This document shows, in pieces, positions 1 through 6,352 of a stretch of 7,234 nucleotides of DNA (position 1 is its first letter; every line of letters starts with the position of its first letter). The position numbers were made by a program, and so were the translations under genes. The notes under the pieces are model-generated. The model had not been told where the DNA came from. It searched no databases and worked only from the letters and a program-made list of their open reading frames with translations. Source of the stretch: an uncultured Eubacteriales bacterium. GTDB lineage: Bacteria > Bacillota_A > Clostridia > Oscillospirales > Oscillospiraceae. The DNA lies in contig CATKHE010000121.1 of the NCBI GenBank assembly GCA_949747935.1, forward strand, positions 1-7,234, written 5' to 3'.

Positions 1-487
1 CCTCCATGGGCCGGTCGCGCCAGGGGGAGCGGGCGGGGGTGTTCACGTCCCCCCGGTACTCCCGGAACTGCTCGGGGGTCAACTCGCAGACATAGGCCAG
101 GCCCTTTTTAATGAGGCCAATGGCCAGCTCATAGGTCTTTTCAAAGTAGTCGCTGCCATAGAAGAACCGGTCTCCCCAGTCGAAGCCCAGCCAGTGGATG
201 TCCTCCTTGATGGCGTCCACAAACTCGGTGTCCTCCTTGGCGGGGTTGGTATCGTCCATGCGCAGGTTGCAGATGCCGCCAAACTTCTCAGCAGAGCCGA
301 AGTCGATAATCAGGGCCTTGCAGTGGCCGATATGCAGATAGCCGTTGGGTTCGGGGGGAAAACGAGTGTGCACCTGCATTCCGGCGCAACGGCCCCCCTC
401 GGCAATGTCCTCCTGGATAAATTGGTGGATAAAGTTCTGGCTCTCTGTCAGATCTCCTTCAGCAACAGTCTTGACCTCTTCCGACAT
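1..487 (-). CDS. glnS: Glutaminyl-tRNA synthetase, N-terminal part (cut by window edge)
   Basis: Attaches glutamine to tRNA(Gln) using ATP, in the cytoplasm. About 162 N-terminal residues are visible; the remainder, including the KMSKS loop and anticodon-binding domain, lies beyond the left edge. Reading the reverse strand gives the class I signature [17 protein letters not shown] at residues 39-55 (HIGH at 52-55), then [13 protein letters not shown] and [11 protein letters not shown]. The DDTNP and YRG blocks and the [14 protein letters not shown] form are typical of GlnRS rather than bacterial GluRS. The ATG at 485-487 is preceded by AGGAGG (495-500) with a 7-base spacer, which fixes the start. 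The gene is transcribed away from the trx pair. Many Firmicutes lack GlnRS and use the GatCAB amidotransferase route, so its presence fits the subset of clostridia that carry it. The reading frame is open with no break over the visible part. Confidence 0.95.
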   Translation of the reverse strand, partial: MSEEVKTVAEGDLTESQNFIHQFIQEDIAEGGRCAGMQVHTRFPPEPNGYLHIGHCKALIIDFGSAEKFGGICNLRMDDTNPAKEDTEFVDAIKEDIHWLGFDWGDRFFYGSDYFEKTYELAIGLIKKGLAYVCELTPEQFREYRGDVNTPARSPWRDRPME

Positions 488-532
488 AGCGTTTCCTCCT
501 GTCTCCTTGGCATGCCGGCCCACGGACCAGCA

Positions 533-553
533 TAAAATATCTTACTTATTTTA
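533..553. repeat. 7-bp inverted repeat in the glnS leader/promoter region
   Basis: TAAAATA (533-539) and TATTTTA (547-553) are perfect inverted repeats around a 7-base centre. The right arm contains the proposed -10 box of glnS, so this could be an operator, but short AT-rich palindromes arise easily by chance. The match is seen; any regulatory role is a guess. Confidence 0.3.
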
Positions 554-577
554 CACCTGTTTCCGGGGAAAATGCAA
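548..577 (-). promoter_or_regulatory. Candidate sigma-A promoter for glnS
   Basis: On the minus strand TTGCAT (572-577) and TAAAAT (548-553) are separated by 18 bases, about 60 bases upstream of the glnS start. The -10 box matches consensus at 5 of 6 positions; the -35 box matches only TTG. No T-box leader (specifier stem, AGGGTGG-type T-box sequence or terminator) is visible in the short leader. Confidence 0.4.
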
Positions 578-699
578 GGATTTCCCGCAGCAATCCTGTT
601 CTTCCGGCAGGTCGTAGGGAAAGCTCTCCAAAAATCGCCGCCTTTTGTGATAAAGTTACAGAAAATCAGGCGGACTTGGAATAGAATCGAGAAAACTGG

Positions 700-728
700 T
701 TGCTCCCCCGGCAGAAAACGGGTATACT
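700..728 (+). promoter_or_regulatory. Candidate sigma-A promoter for the trxB-like/trxA pair
   Basis: TTGCTC (700-705) and TATACT (723-728) are separated by exactly 17 bases, and the -10 box matches consensus at 5 of 6 positions. Transcription would begin near 735, only about 19 bases before the start codon at 754, leaving a very short leader. The TTG of the -35 box could formally serve as an upstream start codon, but that would put the promoter inside the coding region. Confidence 0.6.
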
Positions 729-737
729 TATTTGGGA

Positions 738-753
738 AAAGGAGGTGGCTCCT
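738..753 (+). promoter_or_regulatory. Shine-Dalgarno site inside a small hairpin
   Basis: AAAGGAGGTGG precedes the ATG at 754. AGGAG (740-744) is perfectly complementary to CTCCT (749-753), with a GTGG loop, and the start codon follows directly. The site decides the start codon. The hairpin could partly mask the ribosome-binding site, though a 5-bp stem is only marginally stable. Confidence 0.55.
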
Positions 754-1602
754 ATGGTCTATGATATCCTCATCATCGGTTCCGGCCCCGCCGGACTGGC
801 TGCGGCCATCGCCGCCCGGGGGCGGGACAAGAGCGTCCTGGTCATCGGCAGCCGCTGGCAGGACAGTCCGCTGGCCCGTGCGGAGCGGGTGGACAACTAC
901 CCCGGTCTCCCCGGCCGGACGGGCTCAGAAGTACTGGAGGAGTTTCTCCGTCATGCGGAGTCCCTTGGGACTGAATTCGTGTCAGGCAAAGCGCTCTCCC
1001 TGCTGGCCTGGAATGGCTTTTCTGTCACCGTGGGCAGCCAGGTGTTTCAAGGAAAAGCCTTGATTTTGGCTCCTGGGGTTGTCCGGGCCGCCAAATACCC
1101 CGGCGAGGCGGAATTCCTGGGCCGGGGTGTTAGCTACTGCGCCACCTGCGACGGGATGCTCTACCGGAACAGGCCCGTCACCGTAGTGGGGCTGGCCCCT
1201 GACGCCCCTCAAGAGGCCAACTATCTCTGCGGCCTGGGCTGTCAAGTGGTCTATGTCTCTCCCTACCAGCCCCAGGGGCTGAACGGAGACATCCCCTATG
1301 TGAAAGCCGGAAAGCTGGCTGTCAAGGGAGAGGAGACCGTCACCGGACTGGAGGCGGATGGTGCCTTTCTTCCCTGCTCTGGGGTGTTTATCCTCCGCCG
1401 GGCAGTGGCTCCCACCGACCTGCTTCCTGCGCTGGAAACAGAGGAGGGCGCAATCAAAGTGGACCGCCGGATGGCCACCAATATTCCCGGCGTTTTTGCA
1501 GCTGGAGACTGCACCGGCGCCCCGCTCCAGGTATCCAAGGCGGTGGGCGAAGGCCATGTGGCCGCTCTGTCCGCCTGTGAGCATCTGGATCAGGGCCGGT
1601 AA
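754..1602 (+). CDS. Thioredoxin-reductase-like flavoprotein without NADPH-binding motifs
   Basis: A 282-residue FAD-dependent disulfide oxidoreductase of the thioredoxin reductase family, cytoplasmic, probably reducing the thioredoxin encoded 60 bases downstream. The FAD dinucleotide-binding motif GSGPAG is at residues 9-14, the redox-active CATC (Cys129, Cys132) is followed by DG as in TrxB, and the second FAD motif GVFAAGDC is at 246-253. The NADPH domain is degenerate. Where TrxB has GGGxxAxEEA, this protein reads VVGLAPDAPQEA (GLAPDAPQEA at 146-155), and the HRRxxxRA block that holds the NADPH phosphate is absent. The protein is about 30 residues shorter than usual (about 310). These losses resemble the pyridine-nucleotide-independent, ferredoxin-linked flavin thioredoxin reductases described from Clostridium, but the donor here is inferred. 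The ATG at 754 is chosen for its strong Shine-Dalgarno site; an extension to TTG at 700 would run through the promoter. No symbol is given because canonical trxB function is doubtful. Confidence 0.9.
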   Translation: MVYDILIIGSGPAGLAAAIAARGRDKSVLVIGSRWQDSPLARAERVDNYPGLPGRTGSEVLEEFLRHAESLGTEFVSGKALSLLAWNGFSVTVGSQVFQGKALILAPGVVRAAKYPGEAEFLGRGVSYCATCDGMLYRNRPVTVVGLAPDAPQEANYLCGLGCQVVYVSPYQPQGLNGDIPYVKAGKLAVKGEETVTGLEADGAFLPCSGVFILRRAVAPTDLLPALETEEGAIKVDRRMATNIPGVFAAGDCTGAPLQVSKAVGEGHVAALSACEHLDQGR

Positions 1603-1662
1603 GCCGCCGCGCAGAGCACCTTACAAGTGAGAGAGGAATAGACAAACGAAAGGAAGATGGCA

Positions 1663-1974
1663 ATGATTCATTTCAACAAAGAGACCTTTGACAAAGCCCT
1701 CAGTGAGGGACAGCTGATGATGGTAGACTTCTGGGCAGAGTGGTGCGGCCCCTGTCAGATGCTGGGCCCCGTTATCGAGTCCCTGGCCGAACAGTACGAT
1801 GGCAAAGCTACAGTCGGCAAGGTCAATACCGACGAGGAACACGAACTGGCCATCCGCTACAGCGTGATGAACATCCCCACTGTTATTTTCTTCAAAGACG
1901 GCAGAGAGATCGACCGCAAGGTGGGCGTCATGCCCCCAGACGTCTTTGCTCAGGTACTGGAAAAACATCTGTAA
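1663..1974 (+). CDS. trxA: Thioredoxin
   Basis: A 103-residue cytoplasmic thioredoxin, a dithiol reductant for proteins such as ribonucleotide reductase and peroxiredoxins. The active site WCGPC is at residues 27-31 within VDFWAEWCGPC, and the conserved cis-proline is Pro72 in NIPT. Length is typical for a single-domain thioredoxin (about 105). It follows the reductase-like gene by 60 bases on the same strand with no terminator between them, so the two are probably co-transcribed. Two in-frame ATGs exist, at 1657 and 1663. AAAGGAAG ends at 1656, directly against the first ATG but 6 bases from the second, so 1663 is preferred; a start at 1657 would add only Met-Ala. The stop codon (1972-1974) lies inside the left arm of the downstream palindrome. 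Confidence 0.95.
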   Translation: MIHFNKETFDKALSEGQLMMVDFWAEWCGPCQMLGPVIESLAEQYDGKATVGKVNTDEEHELAIRYSVMNIPTVIFFKDGREIDRKVGVMPPDVFAQVLEKHL

Positions 1975-2015
1975 CAGAGAAATCCACCCCTGGTCGGGGT
2001 GGATTTCTCTGTTAC
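1971..2015. terminator. Perfect 20-bp inverted repeat, probable bidirectional terminator
   Basis: The arms at 1971-1990 and 1996-2015 are exact reverse complements over 20 bp with a 5-base loop (TGGTC). Both ends read GTAAC, so the left arm holds the trxA stop TAA (1972-1974) and the right arm holds the TAA of the minus-strand diguanylate cyclase gene (2012-2014). On the minus strand the stem is followed by AGATGTTTTT, giving a U-tract a few bases later. On the plus strand no U-run follows (TTGAGGATAA), so intrinsic termination is better supported for the minus strand. Placement between convergent genes supports a shared terminator. Confidence 0.8.
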
Positions 2016-3817
2016 TTGAGGATAAAGCCGCCTTTTCCGCCCTTTTTAACCTGATACAGCACCTCATCCGCCACTATGCTGAGTGTTTCATAATTCCGCC
2101 CGTAGGTGGGGGCGCTGGCTGCGCCAATACTGACGCTGGCCATAGTATGAATGCCCTCAATCCGCAGGGCCCGTACCCGGTCCAGAATCTCCTGCCCCTT
2201 CTGCTCAGCGGTGGTTCTGCTGTCGGAGCCCGAGAGGAAAGCGACAAACTCGTCTCCCCCCACCCGGGCCACAATATCGTCTGTACGGAAGGTCTCTGTC
2301 AGAATCTGGCCCACTGCGGTAAGCAGTTTATCGCCGGCGGCGTGGCCATAATTGTCGTTGATTGACTTGAAATCGTCCAGGTCCATCATAAAGAGGACAC
2401 CGCGAGATATCTGCTCCAGACGAGCGTCAATCAGCTTCACGCCCGCCCGGTTATACAGCTTTGTCAGCTGGTCCTGCTGGGCCTGATCCCGCAGCTCCTG
2501 TTCCCGGTCGATCTGCACGCTGATATCGGTCAGTGTGCCAATTACCCGGCTGACCCAGCCGTCCTGGTCGAAAATTGCCTTATACTGACTGCGGTACCAG
2601 CTGTAGCTCCCATCCCGCTTCTTCATGCGCACCCGGTCGTGCTCAATCTGGTTAGGAGCCATGTTCGATGCGTTTCTCAACGCCCGGCGCACATTGTCCA
2701 CATCCTCCGGGTGGAAAATAGAGAAATCAACGCTCTCATCTGTAACATGCTCCACCCAGACGTCTGTCATCTCCAGTGTCTCCAGCGCATTGGCGGTAAA
2801 CTCTAAACTGTCATCTTCACAGTGATACTCAAACAACAGGGTGTCCTTAAATTCTGACAAAGTGTCATACCGCAGCCGCTCCGCCGCCATGCGGGCCTTC
2901 TGACGCCACATCAGGGCAGCCAAAACACCACACACCGCCAAGCTTACCAGCATAGCCACGGTCTGCATCATAGACGTCCGCTCAATGCTCACATTAGGCG
3001 ATGGGGAAAATTGCACGATCCGCCAGCCGTTGTAGGAAACCGGCGCCCAGGCGGTATAGTTCCTCCCACCCTCCAGGGCATAGGCGAAACAGCCGGAAGC
3101 GTTTTCCGCATAGGAATCGGTCAGTTGTTTCCCCTTCTTCTCGGACAGACCATTGCTCTCTGCGCCTAATTCCACCAAACTGATGCCCTTGGATTCCGGA
3201 CGGCTTCCATAGACGACGTAGCCGTCCTCTCCTGCAATTACACTGTGGACATTGTGAAAAAATGTGGAATGCTTTCCCTGCTGAAGCAGGGTACTGACGT
3301 TCACCTTGGCCACCAGAGCTCCCACTGTCTGCCCCTCCCAGCGCACCGGGCGGACCGCAATAATATAATATTCCTCGTAGGTGGGGGCGGTAAGAATACC
3401 GCTGACCAGCGCCTCCCCCGACAAAACCCGTTGGAGCAGTTCCGGCTCCTCCTGTCCCCAGGAGACGGTCTCCAAATCAGGGACGTCCAGATAGCTCAGG
3501 TCCATCCGGTCGTCCACCAGATTGAATGTCTTCACCACAGGAGCAACCCAGCTCTTTTCCGGCAGACGAGACTCCTCCCGAATCAAAAGTTCCGTGTTTT
3601 TCAGCACAGTCTCGGCATAATGGAGCAGATAACCGGCTCCATCACCCGCCTCCTCTGTATGAGCAGTCAGGCTCTCCATCAGCATCCGGTCCAATTCTTT
3701 CTCCATCGCCTGATAGCGGACGATCAGCATCACCAGCAGCATCGACAGCAGAAGTATGCCGCATACGGTGAGGAACACGGCCATTCGCTTGGTGTTCTGA
3801 TGTCTCTTCCCAGCCAT
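2012..3817 (-). CDS. Membrane diguanylate cyclase: Cache-like sensor, PAS and GGDEF
   Basis: A 601-residue protein predicted to make cyclic di-GMP from two GTP in response to an extracellular signal. Order: TM helix at about 12-33; extracellular region at about 35-284, probably a dCache-type domain (weakly conserved; includes HSVIAGEDGYVVYGS); second TM at about 285-303; a cytoplasmic PAS-like domain at about 320-435 (FHPEDVDNVRRAL, KKRDGSYSWYRSQYKAIF, VIGTLTDIS); and a C-terminal GGDEF domain from about 444. The GGDEF domain starts with DQLTKLYNR (449-457), has the metal-site segment MDLDDFK (478-484) and the intact signature GGDEF (520-524). RTDD (511-514) sits five residues upstream as a product-inhibition I-site. 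All active-site landmarks are present, so it looks catalytically competent, and no EAL domain is attached. The ATG at 3815-3817 has only a modest GGGAG site 9 bases upstream. The stop is shared with the downstream palindrome. The ligand is unknown. Confidence 0.92.
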   Translation of the reverse strand: MAGKRHQNTKRMAVFLTVCGILLLSMLLVMLIVRYQAMEKELDRMLMESLTAHTEEAGDGAGYLLHYAETVLKNTELLIREESRLPEKSWVAPVVKTFNLVDDRMDLSYLDVPDLETVSWGQEEPELLQRVLSGEALVSGILTAPTYEEYYIIAVRPVRWEGQTVGALVAKVNVSTLLQQGKHSTFFHNVHSVIAGEDGYVVYGSRPESKGISLVELGAESNGLSEKKGKQLTDSYAENASGCFAYALEGGRNYTAWAPVSYNGWRIVQFSPSPNVSIERTSMMQTVAMLVSLAVCGVLAALMWRQKARMAAERLRYDTLSEFKDTLLFEYHCEDDSLEFTANALETLEMTDVWVEHVTDESVDFSIFHPEDVDNVRRALRNASNMAPNQIEHDRVRMKKRDGSYSWYRSQYKAIFDQDGWVSRVIGTLTDISVQIDREQELRDQAQQDQLTKLYNRAGVKLIDARLEQISRGVLFMMDLDDFKSINDNYGHAAGDKLLTAVGQILTETFRTDDIVARVGGDEFVAFLSGSDSRTTAEQKGQEILDRVRALRIEGIHTMASVSIGAASAPTYGRNYETLSIVADEVLYQVKKGGKGGFILK

Positions 3818-3856
3818 GCCCGCTCACTCCCATTCCTCAAAATACTTGTTCTGTTC

Positions 3857-3885
3857 ATTTTATCACTTTAGATACCTTTTGTAAA
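3857..3885 (-). promoter_or_regulatory. Sigma-A promoter for the diguanylate cyclase gene
   Basis: On the minus strand TTTACA (3880-3885) and TAAAAT (3857-3862) are 17 bases apart, and TGA directly before the -10 box makes an extended -10. Each hexamer matches consensus at 5 of 6 positions. It lies between murC and the cyclase gene, so the cyclase can be transcribed independently of cell-wall genes. Confidence 0.7.
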
Positions 3886-3911
3886 GATATCGGAAGAAGA
3901 TATTTTCATAT

Positions 3912-5279
3912 CTAACTTTTCGCCGCCAGCGCCTCACCTGCCAGATAGATGTCTCCCGCCCCCACGGTGAGGATAAGATCACCGGGTCTGGCGATGGCCT
4001 TCAAGTGGTCCGTGACCCCCCCCAGATGGGGACAGTAGACCGCCCCTGGGATTTTCTGTACCAGATCCAGCGAGGAGATGCCCAGGGTGTTCTGCTCCCG
4101 GGCGGCGTAAATCTCCGCCACAACGGCCACGTCGGCCAGCTTCAGCACCTCCACAAAATCGTTGAAGAGCGCAGCGGTCCGGGTGTAGGTGTGGGGCTGA
4201 AAGGCGCAGATCACCCGCCCGTAACCCAGAGTTCTGGCCATGGTGAGCAGAGCCTGCAGCTCGTCAGGGTGGTGGGCGTAGTCGTCATAGACATCAGCAC
4301 CGTTGAAAACGCCCTTTTTCTCAAAGCGCCGGCCCGCTCCGGTGAAGGTGTTCAGCCCCTCCTCCACCGCACTCCCCGGCACCCCCAGCACATAGGCGGC
4401 GGATGCGGCAGCCAGGGCGTTGGACACGTTGTGTTCTCCCCCTACCCTAAGGGACACATGGGCGTACTTCTCCCCATGAACTACGATGTCAAAAGCGGGC
4501 AGTCCCCGCTCCCAGGTGAGGTTCCCGGTGGTACACTCCGCCCCCTCCCCCAGACCGAAGGTGAAGGGGTCCAGGCCGCATGCGATGCTCCGGGCCCCGA
4601 CGTTGTCATTGTTGACAATGACGCTGCCAGTGGCGGGCACCAGTTCCGCAAATTTTCGGAAGGAGGCCTTAATGTCGTCCAGATCCTTGAAGAAATCCAG
4701 GTGGTCGGCCTCCACATTGAGAATCACCGCCACCGTTGGGGCAAAGGAGAGGAAAGAATTGCAGTACTCGCAGGACTCGGCGATGATGGTATCCCCCCGG
4801 CCCACTCGGTGGCCCGCCCCCAAAATAGGCAGTGTTCCCCCAATCATCACCGAGGGATCCCGGCCGGCGGCCAGAAAAATGTGGGTACACATGGATGTCG
4901 TGGTGGTCTTGCCGTGGGTTCCCGCCACACACAGGGCATTTTTATAGTGGCGCATGATGGCTCCCCAAGCCTGAGCCCGCTCAAAGACCGGGATGCTGAA
5001 ATGCCGTGCGGAGGCAATCTCCGGATTGTCGTCGTGGACCGCGGCGGTGCGGATCACACAGTCCGCCCCCTCCACGCTTTGGGGCAGATGGCCGATCACC
5101 ACCGGAATGCCCAGAGAGCGGAGATGGGCTGCCGTTCCGCTCTCCTGCATGTCAGAGCCAGTGACGGCCAGTCCCCGGCCCTTTAGCACCTCAGCCAGGG
5201 GGGCCATAGATACCCCGCCGATCCCTACCATGTGGACCTTCGCTCCCGGCCTGATGTAGTCTTCGATATTGCGCTTCAT
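3912..5279 (-). CDS. murC: UDP-N-acetylmuramate--L-alanine ligase
   Basis: A cytoplasmic Mur ligase that adds L-alanine to UDP-N-acetylmuramate with ATP, the first amino-acid step of the peptidoglycan stem peptide. The 455-residue length is normal for MurC. The N-terminal UDP-binding motif GIGGVSM is at 19-25 and the TGSD segment at 40-43. The ATP P-loop GTHGKTTTT is at 120-128, and the central-domain block NVEADHLDFF (after AVIL) binds nucleotide and metal. DDYAHHP at 332-338 is the MurC-type ligand motif near the C-terminal domain, and the protein ends with LTVGAGDIYLAGE, typical of MurC. The ATG at 5277-5279 is preceded by AGAGGTG with a 7-base spacer. rsmI lies upstream on the same strand across a 141-base gap holding a promoter candidate. 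No dcw cell-division cluster genes are adjacent, so this is an isolated murC. Confidence 0.97.
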   Translation of the reverse strand: MKRNIEDYIRPGAKVHMVGIGGVSMAPLAEVLKGRGLAVTGSDMQESGTAAHLRSLGIPVVIGHLPQSVEGADCVIRTAAVHDDNPEIASARHFSIPVFERAQAWGAIMRHYKNALCVAGTHGKTTTTSMCTHIFLAAGRDPSVMIGGTLPILGAGHRVGRGDTIIAESCEYCNSFLSFAPTVAVILNVEADHLDFFKDLDDIKASFRKFAELVPATGSVIVNNDNVGARSIACGLDPFTFGLGEGAECTTGNLTWERGLPAFDIVVHGEKYAHVSLRVGGEHNVSNALAAASAAYVLGVPGSAVEEGLNTFTGAGRRFEKKGVFNGADVYDDYAHHPDELQALLTMARTLGYGRVICAFQPHTYTRTAALFNDFVEVLKLADVAVVAEIYAAREQNTLGISSLDLVQKIPGAVYCPHLGGVTDHLKAIARPGDLILTVGAGDIYLAGEALAAKS

Positions 5280-5316
5280 GGAACAGCACCTCTTTTATGG
5301 TTTCTCTCTATTCTAT

Positions 5317-5334
5317 CCATTTTTCAGAAAATGG
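5317..5334. repeat. 7-bp hairpin in the murC leader
   Basis: CCATTTT (5317-5323) and AAAATGG (5328-5334) pair perfectly around a 4-base loop. On the minus strand the hairpin would form at the very 5' end of a transcript from the proposed murC promoter. It has no following U-tract for rsmI termination. A role in mRNA stability is possible but unproven. Confidence 0.3.
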
Positions 5335-5341
5335 GTGCGGA

Positions 5342-5370
5342 TTTTTATCATTTTAAAACGGTTTGGTCAT
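5342..5370 (-). promoter_or_regulatory. Candidate promoter for murC
   Basis: On the minus strand ATGACC (5365-5370; 4 of 6 consensus) and TAAAAA (5342-5347; 4 of 6) are 17 bases apart, with TGA before the -10 box giving an extended -10. The long rsmI-murC gap makes a separate promoter reasonable, but each box is imperfect. Confidence 0.4.
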
Positions 5371-5420
5371 GCGGAATAGTGCCCTTGCCCTATATCCGGT
5401 CCGCCAGCGTAGCAAACACA

Positions 5421-6251
5421 TTATTTTTTCACCGCTGCGTCATACAGCGCATTTCGGGGCAGTCCCAGATTCTTGGCAGCCCCTTTCACCGCGTCCCGGA
5501 GGGACAGCCCCTCCCCTCGCAGCCTGCCCACCAGGGCCAGTCCATCCTCCAAGGTGGCCTCCTGTTCCCGTGCCAGCTCCGCCCCCCGGACCACCAGCAC
5601 AAACTCACCCTTGGGAGTATTCTCCCGATAGCAGGCGACGGCCTCCCCCAGGGTAGTGCGGCGGACCTCCTCATGGAGTTTGGTCAGCTCCCGGCACAGG
5701 GTGAGGGGTCGGTCCTCCCCGAAGATTTCAGTCAGGTCCTGAAGGGTGGCGGCCAGCTTGTGGGGAGCCTCGTAGAAGATCATGGTCCGCTCTTCTCCCC
5801 GGAGGGACTCCAAGTGGGCCCGGCGGTTCTTTTTGTTCATGGCCAGGAAGCCCTCAAACGTAAACCGTCCCGTAGGCTGTCCAGAGACGGCTAAAGCGGT
5901 GACCAAGGCGCAGGGCCCAGGAATGACGCACACCGGGACCCCCAGGGCGGCGCACCGGACCACCAATTCCTCCCCCGGGTCGGAGATGGCGGGGGTACCT
6001 GCGTCTGTAACCAGGGCGCAGTTCTCCCCGGACAGCAACCGGTCCAACACTGCCTGTCCTCCCCAGTCGGTATTATGACGGTGATAGGTGAGCATAGGCT
6101 TTTTCAGCCCCAAGTGGTTGAGCAGCTTCACCGTCACCCGGGTGTCCTCGGCGGCGATGAAGTCCGCCTGAGCCATGGTCTCCGCCATCCGCCGGGAGAT
6201 ATCTCCCAAATTACCGATGGGGGTGGGAACCAGATAGAGCGTACCACTCAA
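5421..6251 (-). CDS. rsmI: 16S rRNA (cytidine-1402-2'-O)-methyltransferase
   Basis: A cytoplasmic S-adenosylmethionine-dependent enzyme of the tetrapyrrole-methylase fold that 2'-O-methylates C1402 of 16S rRNA in the ribosomal P site. The 276-residue length is usual. Family landmarks in order: LVPTPIGNLGDI (7-18), AAEDTR (33-38), VTDAGTPAISDPG (81-93), PGPCA (111-115, usually PGPSA) and FYEAPHK (159-165). The start is TTG (6249-6251): GAGGTGA (6258-6264) stands 6 bases upstream, and the family-conserved N-terminus begins a few residues later, with no nearby in-frame ATG. In Bacillus the orthologue (yabC) lies beside yabB, the TrmN6-like gene; here that partner is also adjacent but divergently transcribed. 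Confidence 0.96.
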   Translation of the reverse strand: MSGTLYLVPTPIGNLGDISRRMAETMAQADFIAAEDTRVTVKLLNHLGLKKPMLTYHRHNTDWGGQAVLDRLLSGENCALVTDAGTPAISDPGEELVVRCAALGVPVCVIPGPCALVTALAVSGQPTGRFTFEGFLAMNKKNRRAHLESLRGEERTMIFYEAPHKLAATLQDLTEIFGEDRPLTLCRELTKLHEEVRRTTLGEAVACYRENTPKGEFVLVVRGAELAREQEATLEDGLALVGRLRGEGLSLRDAVKGAAKNLGLPRNALYDAAVKK

Positions 6252-6288
6252 CGCGCTTCACCTCGCTGACGAAAATGTTATTTGGAAT

Positions 6289-6297
6289 ATTATAGCA
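6289..6297 (-). promoter_or_regulatory. Extended -10 promoter for rsmI
   Basis: The minus strand carries TGC directly followed by TATAAT (hexamer at 6289-6294), a perfect -10 box with the TGn extension. The best-spaced -35 position (TACCAC) is poor, as extended -10 promoters tolerate. Transcription would start about 30 bases before the TTG start codon. Confidence 0.65.
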
Positions 6298-6318
6298 CAA
6301 ACGCGGGAATTGTGGTAT
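6292..6318. repeat. Imperfect dyad joining the two divergent promoters
   Basis: ATAGCACAA (6292-6300) and TTGTGGTAT (6310-6318) are inverted repeats matching at 8 of 9 positions around the 9-base centre ACGCGGGAA. Each outer end runs into a -10 box, one facing each gene. The symmetry may simply reflect two similar extended -10 promoters, or may be a shared operator. Confidence 0.45.
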
Positions 6319-6321
6319 CCT
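6313..6321 (+). promoter_or_regulatory. Candidate extended -10 promoter for the TrmN6-like gene
   Basis: TGG followed by TATCCT (6316-6321; 4 of 6 consensus) mirrors the rsmI -10 region on the other strand. No good -35 box is found 17 bases upstream. Transcription would begin near 6328, about 25 bases before the ATG. Confidence 0.4.
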
Positions 6322-6352
6322 TTTCTTAACTTTTCTTCAGGAGGTCTCCGCA

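Noticed and set aside
488..640. T-box riboswitch upstream of glnS
   Set aside because: No conserved T-box sequence, specifier stem or terminator/antiterminator pair is visible, and the leader from the proposed promoter is only about 55 bases.
700..753. Upstream TTG start for the reductase-like gene
   Set aside because: It coincides with the -35 box, would place promoter and Shine-Dalgarno inside the coding region, and adds 18 residues before the normal MVYDILIIGSGPAG start.
982..1584. A 200-codon minus-strand frame inside the reductase-like gene
   Set aside because: It is a shadow of a well-supported flavoprotein gene, with no ribosome-binding site or domain of its own.
3898..3913. Hairpin AGATAT/ATATCT with a 4-base loop at the murC stop codon, as a terminator
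   Set aside because: The stem is only six mostly A-T pairs and no U-tract follows on the minus strand (TCTTCC), so it is unlikely to terminate transcription.
4005..5186. A 393-codon open frame on the plus strand opposite murC
   Set aside because: It is antisense to a gene with all MurC motifs. The translation has no recognisable domain, and long antisense frames are common in GC-rich coding DNA.
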